From NCBI RefSeq assembly GCF_001267535.1, contig NZ_JRXE01000002.1, forward strand, positions 93,373-129,028: a stretch of DNA of 35,656 nt, written 5' to 3'. The DNA comes from Winslowiella iniecta. Lineage in GTDB: Bacteria; Pseudomonadota; Gammaproteobacteria; Enterobacterales; Enterobacteriaceae. Both the position numbers and the translations under genes were made by a program. Below the pieces are notes generated by a model. That model was not told where the DNA came from. It ran no database searches and worked only from the letters and a program-made list of their open reading frames with translations. Below are positions 18,233-24,788 of the stretch, in pieces. How positions within the stretch are numbered: position 1 is the stretch's first letter; each line of letters begins with the position of its first letter.

Positions 18233-18320
18233 AGGGGAGCCGTTTTCGGCTAATGCCGATCGTGTAAGGTAAAATCACCGGAATTTCTGGAATGCTGTAG
18301 GGGAGCCGTCTTCGGCTCCC
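18233..18320 (+). repeat. two direct copies of a short hairpin downstream of alaC
   Basis: The 19-mer AGGGGAGCCGTTTTCGGCT (18233-18251) recurs with a single change at 18299-18317. Each copy folds (AGCCG/CGGCT; the second extends to GGGAGCCG/CGGCTCCC). No T-tracts follow. They could be 3' stabilising elements or a small mobile palindromic repeat. Confidence 0.55.
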
Positions 18321-18326
18321 GTCCTG

Positions 18327-18365
18327 ACGGTATTCCGGGCATCAACCCTGGAGAAATACCGTTTT
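18327..18365 (+). terminator. probable terminator for alaC
   Basis: ACGGTATT pairs with AATACCGT around an inner GGG/CCC stem, followed by TTT on the plus strand. Its end touches the stop codon of the opposing ypdK gene. Confidence 0.6.
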
Positions 18366-18435
18366 AAACCATTAACATAAAAGTGCCGACCCAGATGCAC
18401 AGGAAAAAAGAGATTCCCATCAAAGCGTATTTCAC
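18364..18435 (-). CDS. ypdK: small membrane protein YpdK
   Basis: A 23-codon gene: GTG start at 18435 seven bases after GAGGAG, stop TAA at 18364-18366. The product MKYALMGISFF...GTFMLMV is a single hydrophobic helix. It matches E. coli YpdK (also 23 residues, beginning MKYFFMGISF and ending with GTFALMI) as I remember it, including the position next to alaC. E. coli YpdK is an expressed inner-membrane small protein with no established role. Convergent with alaC; its 3' end abuts the alaC terminator. Confidence 0.85.
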   Translation of the reverse strand: MKYALMGISFFLCIWVGTFMLMV

Positions 18436-18633
18436 CAGATAACTCCTCTGAGCAGTTACGACAGTGGTGATCCCAGGCCCACATAACGCAACAGATTGAG
18501 AGAAAGGTGAGCTTATTAGGGTGCAGCACGCTTTCATCTCAGGTTGCCCCGGGTAACCCGGAGCAGGATCGCGACTAATCTACGCGGAAACATCTGCAAA
18601 ATAAATAGTCTTGTTCTGAGACGTTCTTAACAA

Positions 18634-19662
18634 TTATTTAACCAGAATCTGTGGCACCACGGACATGCCGACGCGCAGCCGGGCAAGATCCGGCTGGTCA
18701 GCATCCAGCACGATTTTTACCGGCAGACGCTGAACCACTTTAGTGAAATTACCGGTGGCGTTATCCGCCGCGATAGCGGAGAAGGTGCTGCCGGTCGCGG
18801 GGGCGATGCTGTCAACATGACCACGGAAATGGCTGCCGGGCAGGGCATCCACTTCAATGGCGACCGCCTGACCCGGCTGAACATTTGCCAGCTGCGTTTC
18901 AAGGAAGTTCGCCACCACATAGCTTTGCTGTAACGGCACCACCGCCAGTAAACGCGTCCCCGCCGAAACAAACGCCCCTTCACGCAGTGAGCGCTGACCG
19001 ACCACGCCGGAAACCGGTGCGGTGACGCGGGTATACGAGAGATTAAGCTGCGCCTGATCGACGCTGGCTTGCGAGGCGGCGATATCCGCTTTCGCCTGCT
19101 TCAGACTGGCCTGCAAAATCCCGACTTGCTTACTCGACGCCAGCAGCGCGGCCTGATCCTGCTGCACTTGTGCCGCCGCGGCGCGCATGGTTGAGCTGGC
19201 TTTTTGCTGTTCGTCAGCGGTGGCGGTACCGGATTTTAACAGCTGACGGTAACGATCCGCATTCTGCCCGGCGTAGCTAAGGGTCGCCTGGCTGGAGCTC
19301 ACGGCGGCACGGGACTGGTTAATCACCGCCTGCTGCTGATCCAACTGGGCTTCGATGCTGGTCAGCTTCGCCTGACTGATTTGCAGATTGGCCTGCGCGG
19401 TTTCCAGCGCCACGCGATAATCGCGATCGTCCAGCGTGGCCAGCAGATCGCCAGCGTTAACCTGCTGGTTATCAGTGACATTCACATTGGCGATATAGCC
19501 AGAAATTTTCGGCGCCACCAGCGTATAGTCAGCGGTGATATACGCATCATCGGTGCGATAACTTTTTTGCGTCATCGTCGACCAGATAAACAGCGCGATT
19601 GCCAGCAGGATAACCAGCAGCAGTGTCAGCAGAAGGGTTCGTTTTGCAGGTGTGAAACGCAT
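18634..19662 (-). CDS. HlyD/EmrA-type membrane fusion protein
   Basis: Periplasmic adaptor of a drug-efflux system, 342 residues. One N-terminal membrane helix (residues 9-28, LLLTLLLVILLAIALFIW) is followed by the paired biotinyl-lipoyl half-motifs (TLVAPKISGYIANVNVTDNQ and APVSGVVGQRSLREGAFVSAG). Between them is a long Ala/Gln-rich alpha-hairpin (about 85-205), then the beta-barrel. It begins 2 bases after the stop of the MFS gene, so the pair is one operon. The partner would be the MFS pump upstream plus a TolC-type outer-membrane channel encoded elsewhere. Substrate unknown. Confidence 0.93.
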   Translation of the reverse strand: MRFTPAKRTLLLTLLLVILLAIALFIWSTMTQKSYRTDDAYITADYTLVAPKISGYIANVNVTDNQQVNAGDLLATLDDRDYRVALETAQANLQISQAKLTSIEAQLDQQQAVINQSRAAVSSSQATLSYAGQNADRYRQLLKSGTATADEQQKASSTMRAAAAQVQQDQAALLASSKQVGILQASLKQAKADIAASQASVDQAQLNLSYTRVTAPVSGVVGQRSLREGAFVSAGTRLLAVVPLQQSYVVANFLETQLANVQPGQAVAIEVDALPGSHFRGHVDSIAPATGSTFSAIAADNATGNFTKVVQRLPVKIVLDADQPDLARLRVGMSVVPQILVK

Positions 19663-19664
19663 AA

Positions 19665-21269
19665 TCAGGTTCTCGGTGTGTGCGTGACAGGTTGAATAAG
19701 GGTTTGCGGCGGCCAGACGCGTTTTGGCAGCCAGACGGTAAGCAGCACCAGCAGGGTGGCGAAGCCGATCAGCATCAGATAGCTATCGCTGATGCTCAGC
19801 ACCACACTCTGCTGTTTTACCAGCGTGGAGAAATGGCCGATATTTTCGACCGAACTGATGCTGCCATCAGGCAGCAGCGGTGCAGAACGGCTGGCGCTGG
19901 CAGCGGAATCGGCGGTCATCAGCCACGGGCGGTTGGCTGCCTGGTCGAGCAGGGTATGTGAATGAAATTGCTGGCGATGGCTGAGAAAACATTCGACCAG
20001 GGTGCCCGCCGCCACGCTGGAGAAACCGCGCACGGTGTTAAACATCGCCGAGGCAAACGGGCCTTCTGGCGGCAGTACCACGCTGGTGGCGCTCATCAGC
20101 ACCGAGACGATCATCATCGGCTGACCAAACGCCTGCATAATCTGAATCATCCAGAAATTCTCACGCGCCCAGTCGCTGGTCAGCTGGGCACCCATCAGGC
20201 AGGAGCCGGCCATCAGCGCAGCGCCCAGTGACAGCATCCAGCGGCAATCAATCCAGCGCAGATTCAGCAGCGCAGCAACCAGCGGCGCAATAATTAACTG
20301 TGGCAGGCCAATCGTCAGCGCCAGCGGCGCAAACTGCACGGTGCGGAAGCCTTCCACTTGCGCAAAATAGGCCGAAGGCAAGGCTGAACCGGACAGCGCA
20401 ACGGTCAGCACCCCGGCCAGCACCAGCAGGCCGTGCGCCTGATTTCTGCGTGCCAGAAGCTGTAACTTAAACAGCGGCAGCGGATGAAACCACTCATTAA
20501 TAAAGAACACCAGCAGCAGCGCCAGCGAACTGAGCAGCATGGCGCAGATTAAAGGCGAGTTCAGCCAGTCCAGCCGTTCGCCCTGCGCCAGCGTCATAAT
20601 CAGCAATGCCATGCCACTACATCCGGTCAGCATGCCGAACAGGTCGATTTGCTTAAAGCGTTCGAAACGGGTGGGATCCTGCGGTAAGCCCCAGCCGATT
20701 AACACGCCGGCCACCAGCATCGGGGGAATCACCTGCCAGAAGACAAATTGCCAGCCCACCGAATCGGTCCAGAATGCCGCCAGTGAAGCGGCCATATTGG
20801 GCCCAAAGGTGGCGGTTAATGCATAGGCGCTGAGTCCGAACAGTTTTATCGGCGGTGGCAAAAAGCGCAGGGCGACGGTCATCAGTAATGGCGGTAGCGC
20901 CCCACCAAAAATTCCCTGTAGCACGCGCAGCGCGATAACCGTATTGAAATCCGGCGCGAACGGCAGCAGTGCACCGGTCACGGCAAAACCGACCGACACG
21001 CCAATGGCAAAGCGACGCAGTGAAAAGGTGACGGCAAACCACGGCGCAATCATCATGGTGGCGACTTCCGCCGCCTGATAAACCGCAATCACCCAGCTAC
21101 CCTGGTCATAACTGATGCCGAGGGCTGCACGTACGTCAGCCAGTGCAATATCACTGACGCGATCGTTTAAACCCGAGGTGAGCGCAGCGATCAGTACCCC
21201 CACTAAACCGAGCGCCAGGCGCAGGGTAAAAGGATGGGGGACCGGTGCCGCAGCGGGCTGGCCGTTCAT
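19665..21269 (-). CDS. MFS efflux transporter, DHA2 (EmrB/QacA) type, 14 helices
   Basis: 534-residue inner-membrane antiporter. Motif A-like and motif C regions are recognisable (SYDQGSWVIAVYQAAEVATMMIAPWF, GIFGGALPPLLMTVALRFLPP, LTATFGPNMAASLAAFW). Fourteen hydrophobic segments fit the DHA2 drug:proton antiporter class. First gene of the efflux operon, with GGAG eight bases before ATG 21269. It diverges from the iclR-type gene. The operator-like repeat at 21307-21327 begins ten bases upstream of the probable -10 (TATAAG, minus strand), consistent with repression. A role in exporting an aromatic or other small acid sensed by the IclR protein is inference. Confidence 0.92.
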   Translation of the reverse strand: MNGQPAAAPVPHPFTLRLALGLVGVLIAALTSGLNDRVSDIALADVRAALGISYDQGSWVIAVYQAAEVATMMIAPWFAVTFSLRRFAIGVSVGFAVTGALLPFAPDFNTVIALRVLQGIFGGALPPLLMTVALRFLPPPIKLFGLSAYALTATFGPNMAASLAAFWTDSVGWQFVFWQVIPPMLVAGVLIGWGLPQDPTRFERFKQIDLFGMLTGCSGMALLIMTLAQGERLDWLNSPLICAMLLSSLALLLVFFINEWFHPLPLFKLQLLARRNQAHGLLVLAGVLTVALSGSALPSAYFAQVEGFRTVQFAPLALTIGLPQLIIAPLVAALLNLRWIDCRWMLSLGAALMAGSCLMGAQLTSDWARENFWMIQIMQAFGQPMMIVSVLMSATSVVLPPEGPFASAMFNTVRGFSSVAAGTLVECFLSHRQQFHSHTLLDQAANRPWLMTADSAASASRSAPLLPDGSISSVENIGHFSTLVKQQSVVLSISDSYLMLIGFATLLVLLTVWLPKRVWPPQTLIQPVTHTPRT

Positions 21270-21306
21270 AGCAGAGGCTCCATAACTAATTCTTATATTC
21301 GATGCA

Positions 21307-21327
21307 CTGTATTGCGATGTGATACAG
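21307..21327. promoter_or_regulatory. IclR-type operator 1 (efflux-side)
   Basis: CTGTATTGCGATGTGATACAG: perfect TGTAT/ATACA arms around nine bases. It overlaps the probable -35 of the efflux operon. A second copy lies 47 bp downstream (start to start). Confidence 0.7.
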
Positions 21328-21353
21328 CGGGCTGCATATTACATCGTGGTTTA

Positions 21354-21374
21354 CTGTATTGCAATGTGGTACAA
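21354..21374. promoter_or_regulatory. IclR-type operator 2 (regulator-side)
   Basis: CTGTATTGCAATGTGGTACAA, 18 of 21 identical to operator 1. It abuts the -35 of the candidate iclR promoter (TGTAAA 21377-21382, 17 bases, TAAAAT 21400-21405), as expected for autoregulation. Confidence 0.65.
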
Positions 21375-21434
21375 GCTGTAAAAAGTGCGCAATAAGCGCT
21401 AAAATCTCTGTGCCCTGATAAGAAAGAGAACATC

Positions 21435-22223
21435 ATGTCTGTGTCTGAAAATCCTCAACGTCGTGACGATGAAAAAGCGGGTGGCATTCAGGTCATCGCT
21501 CGCGCCGCGAAAATTCTTAATGCCTTAGGTGAACAGTCGAATGGCATGAGTCTGGGGGAAATTGCCCAGGCGGTCGATCTGCCGCGATCCACCGTGCAGC
21601 GTATTGTGGCTGCACTTGATTCTGTCCAGATGGTGCGTATTCAGGGGGCTGGCGGTGTACGTCTCGGGCCTGCGCTGCTGCGGCTGTTGTCCGGTGTGCA
21701 TACTGATGTGGTGGAAATCGCCAAGCCCTATTTACAGACGCTCTGCGATGCGACGGGCGAAACGGTATCGTTGTCGCGCGCCAGCGGTACACAGCTGGCG
21801 ATTTTGCACTATGTGGTTGCCGATCGGGAGCTGCGGGTGGTACCACGCATTGGCCTGAACCTGCCGTTGTACAGCACCTCGGGCGGCCGTGCGTTGCTGG
21901 CGCTGGAGGGGGATGACGATGCCCGTACGCTGGTGGGCGAGGCGTACAGGGCGATCACGCAAAACACCATTAAAACGCTGCCGGAACTGTTGGCACATCT
22001 GAAAGAGGTGCGCCACACCGGCGTCTCTTACGATCGAGGTGAAACGCTGGAGGGCATCTCCACCATGGCGGTAGCCATTGATACCGTGCTTGGGCGTTTC
22101 AGCATTTCATTACTGGTGCCCTGTGCACGTTTTCAACTGAACGAAGCGCAGTATCGCGCTGAAATTCTCAAGTGCAAAGAGGCAATGACGCGTGAGATTG
22201 GTAAAATTACCGCTCGCGATTAA
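21435..22223 (+). CDS. IclR family transcriptional regulator
   Basis: 262 residues. The N-terminal winged helix-turn-helix runs about residues 14-75 (SLGEIAQAVDLPRSTVQRIVAAL is the recognition unit). The C-terminal IclR effector domain covers about 90-260 (HYVVADRELRVVPRIG, PLYSTSGGRALLAL, GVSYDRGETLEGISTMAVAI). Such regulators bind small aromatic or organic acids. It diverges from the MFS/HlyD pair and has two operator-like repeats upstream, so it probably controls both directions. Eleven bases separate it from the usp gene, so these form an operon. The ribosome site is weak (AAAGAGA). Confidence 0.93.
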   Translation: MSVSENPQRRDDEKAGGIQVIARAAKILNALGEQSNGMSLGEIAQAVDLPRSTVQRIVAALDSVQMVRIQGAGGVRLGPALLRLLSGVHTDVVEIAKPYLQTLCDATGETVSLSRASGTQLAILHYVVADRELRVVPRIGLNLPLYSTSGGRALLALEGDDDARTLVGEAYRAITQNTIKTLPELLAHLKEVRHTGVSYDRGETLEGISTMAVAIDTVLGRFSISLLVPCARFQLNEAQYRAEILKCKEAMTREIGKITARD

Positions 22224-22234
22224 GGGAGAGAGAG

Positions 22235-22687
22235 ATGAAAACGCTGTTAGTGGCAGTCGATAATTCAGTTGTTGCCCGCAAGGTGGTTACGCTGGCAACC
22301 GAACAGGCGCTGGCAATGCAGGCTGAAGTGGTGGTGATTTGTTGTGTTGACCCCAGCTATTCGACCCCGGCCGGTCCGCTGGATATTACCGCCGGTGAAG
22401 ACCCGGCTGATTTCGGCGCGGCGCAGGATGAACAGAACACCGCCGAAGCCGCCGTGCGACATGCGCTGGCGCAGCTACTGCGCGCCGGGGTGAATGCGCG
22501 TGGCCGGGTAGTGGCAGGCGAGTCGGCAGAAACTATTGTGGCGCAGGCCAACGAACTGAAAGCCACAATGATCATTATGGGGCGTCGTCATCTCTCGCCA
22601 TTTAACCGCTTGCTGAAAGGCTCCGTCAGCGCAGCGGTCATTGAACGTGCGCATTGTCCGGTGCTGGTGGATGTGCGCGCAGAATAA
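22235..22687 (+). CDS. universal stress protein (UspA family)
   Basis: 150-residue Usp domain: start MKTLLVAVDNSVVARKVV, central ADFGAAQDEQ insertion, end SVSAAVIERAHCPVLVDVR. The ATP-binding signature of the family is G-2X-G-9X-G(S/T). Here it reads G-RR-H-LSPFNRLLK-GS, so the second glycine is histidine and nucleotide binding may be altered. A GGGAGAGAGAG ribosome site precedes ATG 22235, 11 bases after the iclR stop. Co-transcription with an IclR regulator and divergent efflux genes suggests a stress response to the exported compound (inference). Confidence 0.9.
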   Translation: MKTLLVAVDNSVVARKVVTLATEQALAMQAEVVVICCVDPSYSTPAGPLDITAGEDPADFGAAQDEQNTAEAAVRHALAQLLRAGVNARGRVVAGESAETIVAQANELKATMIIMGRRHLSPFNRLLKGSVSAAVIERAHCPVLVDVRAE

Positions 22688-22750
22688 CTTTCCGTGAAGG
22701 CGGTACGTCAGGTGCCGCCTGAAGTCTCAGTCTGATTCGGGAAAACTGAT

Positions 22751-23572
22751 TTGCATAATCCAACGTTAATCCCTTCGGCCATCGCCCTGCTGGTGCTGTT
22801 ACTGCTGGCGTTACTGCTGGTTAAAAAAGGTAAAATCGGTCGCCTGAGCGCGTTTTTGCTGGTGATTATTCCGCTGGCGGCAGGCAATGGCTTCTGGTTC
22901 GGCTGGATTTACCCGCAACAGAAACAGCAACAATTGCAGGCGGCGAAAATAGCTGACGCACAGGATCTGCTGGCCGCCACGCCGCCGTACCGCACCATCA
23001 GGCAGCAACAGCCGGCGTTATATAAACAGATCAATGATCAATTCGTTGCGGCGGTGCGTGCGGGTACCGAGCCGACGAAAGCGCTGGGTCAGTTGCGTCC
23101 GATGGTGGCGGAATTGCTTAATCAGCGCACAGGCCGCGCAGACGACGACAGCATTATCAGCTATATGCGGCTGTCGGTCAGCCAGATGCAAAATCTGCGG
23201 CAACAGAGCGGAGAGCTGTGTTTTAAATTTTTATTCCCGCAAATCCGTGGCGGCGTAAATAGCGAAGAAGTGTTACCGCAGGCCTTATTGCAGCAGGATC
23301 GCCAACAGATGGATGCGCTGTTACGTGGCAGTGAGGGGCCGGAGAAACCTGTTGATATCGCGCAGGCGCGCCAGAGTCTGCAAAGCATCGTGCGTAAGCT
23401 GTATGACAAATGGGGCAGCGATCTGCAATTACTCAATTCTCCCACCGACAGCCGCGTTGAACCTGAAAAGATGTGCGATATGACCATCGATCTTTACAGC
23501 GCCGTGCTGGCACTTCCTGGCAAACAATCCGCCAACGTTTTACGTATGATGCTCAGCGCTGAAGCCGGATAA
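22751..23572 (+). CDS. unrecognised two-helix membrane-anchored protein
   Basis: I do not recognise this family. 273 residues from a TTG start at 22751 (weak GGGAAA upstream); no in-frame ATG occurs before about residue 138, so the non-ATG start is hard to avoid. Two hydrophobic helices (about 7-24 and 33-53) are separated by KKGKIGRLS. They are followed by about 210 soluble, Gln-rich, mostly helical residues with two cysteines (GELCFKFLFPQ, EKMCDMTIDLY). The positive loop between helices argues for both ends outside the cytoplasm. It is the last gene after iclR-usp, 63 bp downstream of usp across a small hairpin (AGGCGG/CCGCCT, 22698-22720). Confidence 0.7.
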   Translation: MHNPTLIPSAIALLVLLLLALLLVKKGKIGRLSAFLLVIIPLAAGNGFWFGWIYPQQKQQQLQAAKIADAQDLLAATPPYRTIRQQQPALYKQINDQFVAAVRAGTEPTKALGQLRPMVAELLNQRTGRADDDSIISYMRLSVSQMQNLRQQSGELCFKFLFPQIRGGVNSEEVLPQALLQQDRQQMDALLRGSEGPEKPVDIAQARQSLQSIVRKLYDKWGSDLQLLNSPTDSRVEPEKMCDMTIDLYSAVLALPGKQSANVLRMMLSAEAG

Positions 23573-23577
23573 CAGAT

Positions 23578-23605
23578 AAAAAAAAAGCCCGCTCGCCGCG
23601 GGCTT
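23578..23605 (-). terminator. strong intrinsic terminator, oriented for the minus strand
   Basis: AAGCCCGC/GCGGGCTT stem (loop TCGCC) followed on the minus strand by nine T. On the plus strand only TTAAAGG follows, so it is a poor terminator for the gene ending at 23572. No minus-strand gene ends here, which points to an unannotated transcript. Confidence 0.75.
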
Positions 23606-23712
23606 AAAGGTCAAATCATTGTCATTGTAGTCAAAAACCTGGTGTGGCACAGACTGGCTTTCGCTGTCTGATTGCATAATGTCATTAGTGCGTTGATAGC
23701 GCCATTCGGTTA

Positions 23713-23759
23713 ATTGAATCGATTCAATCGGTAAAAATTTCCAATTGTTCTGACAATTG
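23713..23759. repeat. two adjacent palindromes upstream of a lipoprotein gene
   Basis: ATTGAATCGATTCAAT (23713-23728) is a perfect 16-bp palindrome. CAATTG-TTCTGA-CAATTG (23742-23759) is a second inverted repeat 13 bp on. They lie 66-112 bp before the lipoprotein start and may be operator sites of unknown regulators. Confidence 0.45.
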
Positions 23760-23824
23760 AGCATCTGTCCGATTGTTGCTTTCTGCCGGATTGCTATCAT
23801 GCCGCATCAAAATGAGGAAAAGTG

Positions 23825-24106
23825 ATGAAAATCAAACTTATCAGCGCAATAGCGCTGCTTTTATTAGCTGGCTGTACTTCCAGCAAACCAGGTGCTTTTG
23901 AGAAAGTGGATGAAGATCCGTTATCAAATACGGTGCAATATCGTTTTAATCCACAAACAGTTAATCGTGATGCGATGCTCAGTGAACTGGCGAACTATTG
24001 TAGCGACAAAGGTTTTGATATCGCAGAGCCTTTACCGGAGCAAAAGAGCAATGTTCCTGGATTAAAGAAGGTTTGGTATCAGTGTAATTACAGTATTAAA
24101 GGCTAA
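23825..24106 (+). CDS. small lipoprotein of unknown function
   Basis: 93 residues with a type II signal peptide: MKIKLISAIALLLLAGC, lipobox LAGC with the lipidated cysteine at residue 17. The mature part (about 77 residues) is soluble with two further cysteines (NYCSDKG and YQCNYS), possibly a disulfide. GAGGA precedes ATG 23825; a GTG directly before it is in frame but less likely. I do not recognise the family. Asp/Ser do not both follow the cysteine in the inner-membrane retention pattern (C-T-S), so outer-membrane sorting is likely. Flanked by palindromes upstream and a hairpin terminator downstream. Confidence 0.8.
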   Translation: MKIKLISAIALLLLAGCTSSKPGAFEKVDEDPLSNTVQYRFNPQTVNRDAMLSELANYCSDKGFDIAEPLPEQKSNVPGLKKVWYQCNYSIKG

Positions 24107-24238
24107 TCCTCTTTGTAATTGAAGCCGCAGCGCTGTTGGCTGCCGGCGTTCACCCGAATCACTTACTTTATTGCGGCAGGCGGCGATAACGCCGCCGCTA
24201 CATCATGCTTCCATTTTCTTTTCCCGCAGAAATAGAAA

Positions 24239-24258
24239 GGGCGGGAAAATTCCCGCCC
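24239..24258 (+). terminator. hairpin terminator after the lipoprotein gene
   Basis: GGGCGGGAA and TTCCCGCCC form a strong stem. AAGTTTATTGCTTTATTTT follows: T-rich but interrupted. It lies 132 bases after the lipoprotein stop. Confidence 0.55.
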
Positions 24259-24308
24259 AAGTTTATTGCTTTATTTTCTTATATTGCTGTGTGCAGGCTT
24301 TGCCCACG

Positions 24309-24336
24309 AATATGAGAATGCTGTGATTCTCATATT
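24309..24336. repeat. 11-bp perfect inverted repeat
   Basis: AATATGAGAAT-GCTGTG-ATTCTCATATT, followed on the plus strand by TTAC. It lies 16 bases beyond the stop of the minus-strand His/Gly-rich gene and may end transcripts from either side. The TGAGAAT half resembles a degenerate Fur half-site; a 3' location makes that less likely. Confidence 0.5.
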
Positions 24337-24352
24337 TTACTGAATATTTGCA

Positions 24353-24511
24353 TTATCTGCCGCGGTGATGGTGTCCGTGACCATGTCCACCGCCGTGCCA
24401 GCCGCCTCCGCCGCCATGCCAGCCACGATCATGATGCCCTGGTGCGACAATACAACCACTTAGCATAGTCATCAGCGCGACAACTGAGACCGCTTTAATT
24501 ATTGTTTTCAC
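24353..24511 (-). CDS. His/Gly-rich small lipoprotein
   Basis: 52 residues from GTG 24511, chosen because AGGAAGGAT lies eight bases upstream. The longer frame to 24535 would put that ribosome site inside the gene. A hydrophobic signal peptide ends in the lipobox LSGC (cysteine at residue 20). The mature part is almost only Gly, His, Trp and Arg (WHGGGGGWHGGGHGHGHHH), with eleven histidines. Such a tail would bind Ni, Zn or Cu; a metal-buffering role is inference. No homologue recognised. Confidence 0.75.
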   Translation of the reverse strand: MKTIIKAVSVVALMTMLSGCIVAPGHHDRGWHGGGGGWHGGGHGHGHHHRGR

Positions 24512-24714
24512 GGTTTTTATCCTTCCTCTTTTCAATGACTACAACTTTACGCAACAAAAGTGGAGGAATAATGCCGGCTTTGTAGAGTTATTTAAGAAGA
24601 TATTTAAAAATATTTCAGGGAAAAGTGCGTGGCAGAAAGCCGGGAATAAGGAAATAAGAAATAACTGAATGGATCGCTATTATATCGGGAATACTCCGAA
24701 AATCAACTTCAATA

Positions 24715-24729
24715 AGATAATCATTCTCA
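24715..24729. promoter_or_regulatory. Fur-box-like site upstream of the SMP-30 gene
   Basis: AGATAATCATTCTCA matches the 7-1-7 Fur consensus TGATAAT-N-ATTATCA at 12 of 14 positions. It covers the -35 region of a possible promoter whose -10 is TACAAT at 24743-24748, suitable for iron-dependent repression. Confidence 0.6.
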
Positions 24730-24788
24730 TCTGAAATCCAGCTACAATGAGTGTTATCAGTGTGGACTCAGGACATTAAGAGGGAAAT

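Noticed and set aside
23540-23800. 86-codon minus-strand frame
   Set aside because: It reads straight through a strong minus-strand terminator and overlaps the end of a real gene, so an RNA is more plausible than a protein.
24309-24336. Fur box in the 11-bp inverted repeat
   Set aside because: It lies at gene 3' ends, not in a promoter, and fits the Fur consensus poorly.
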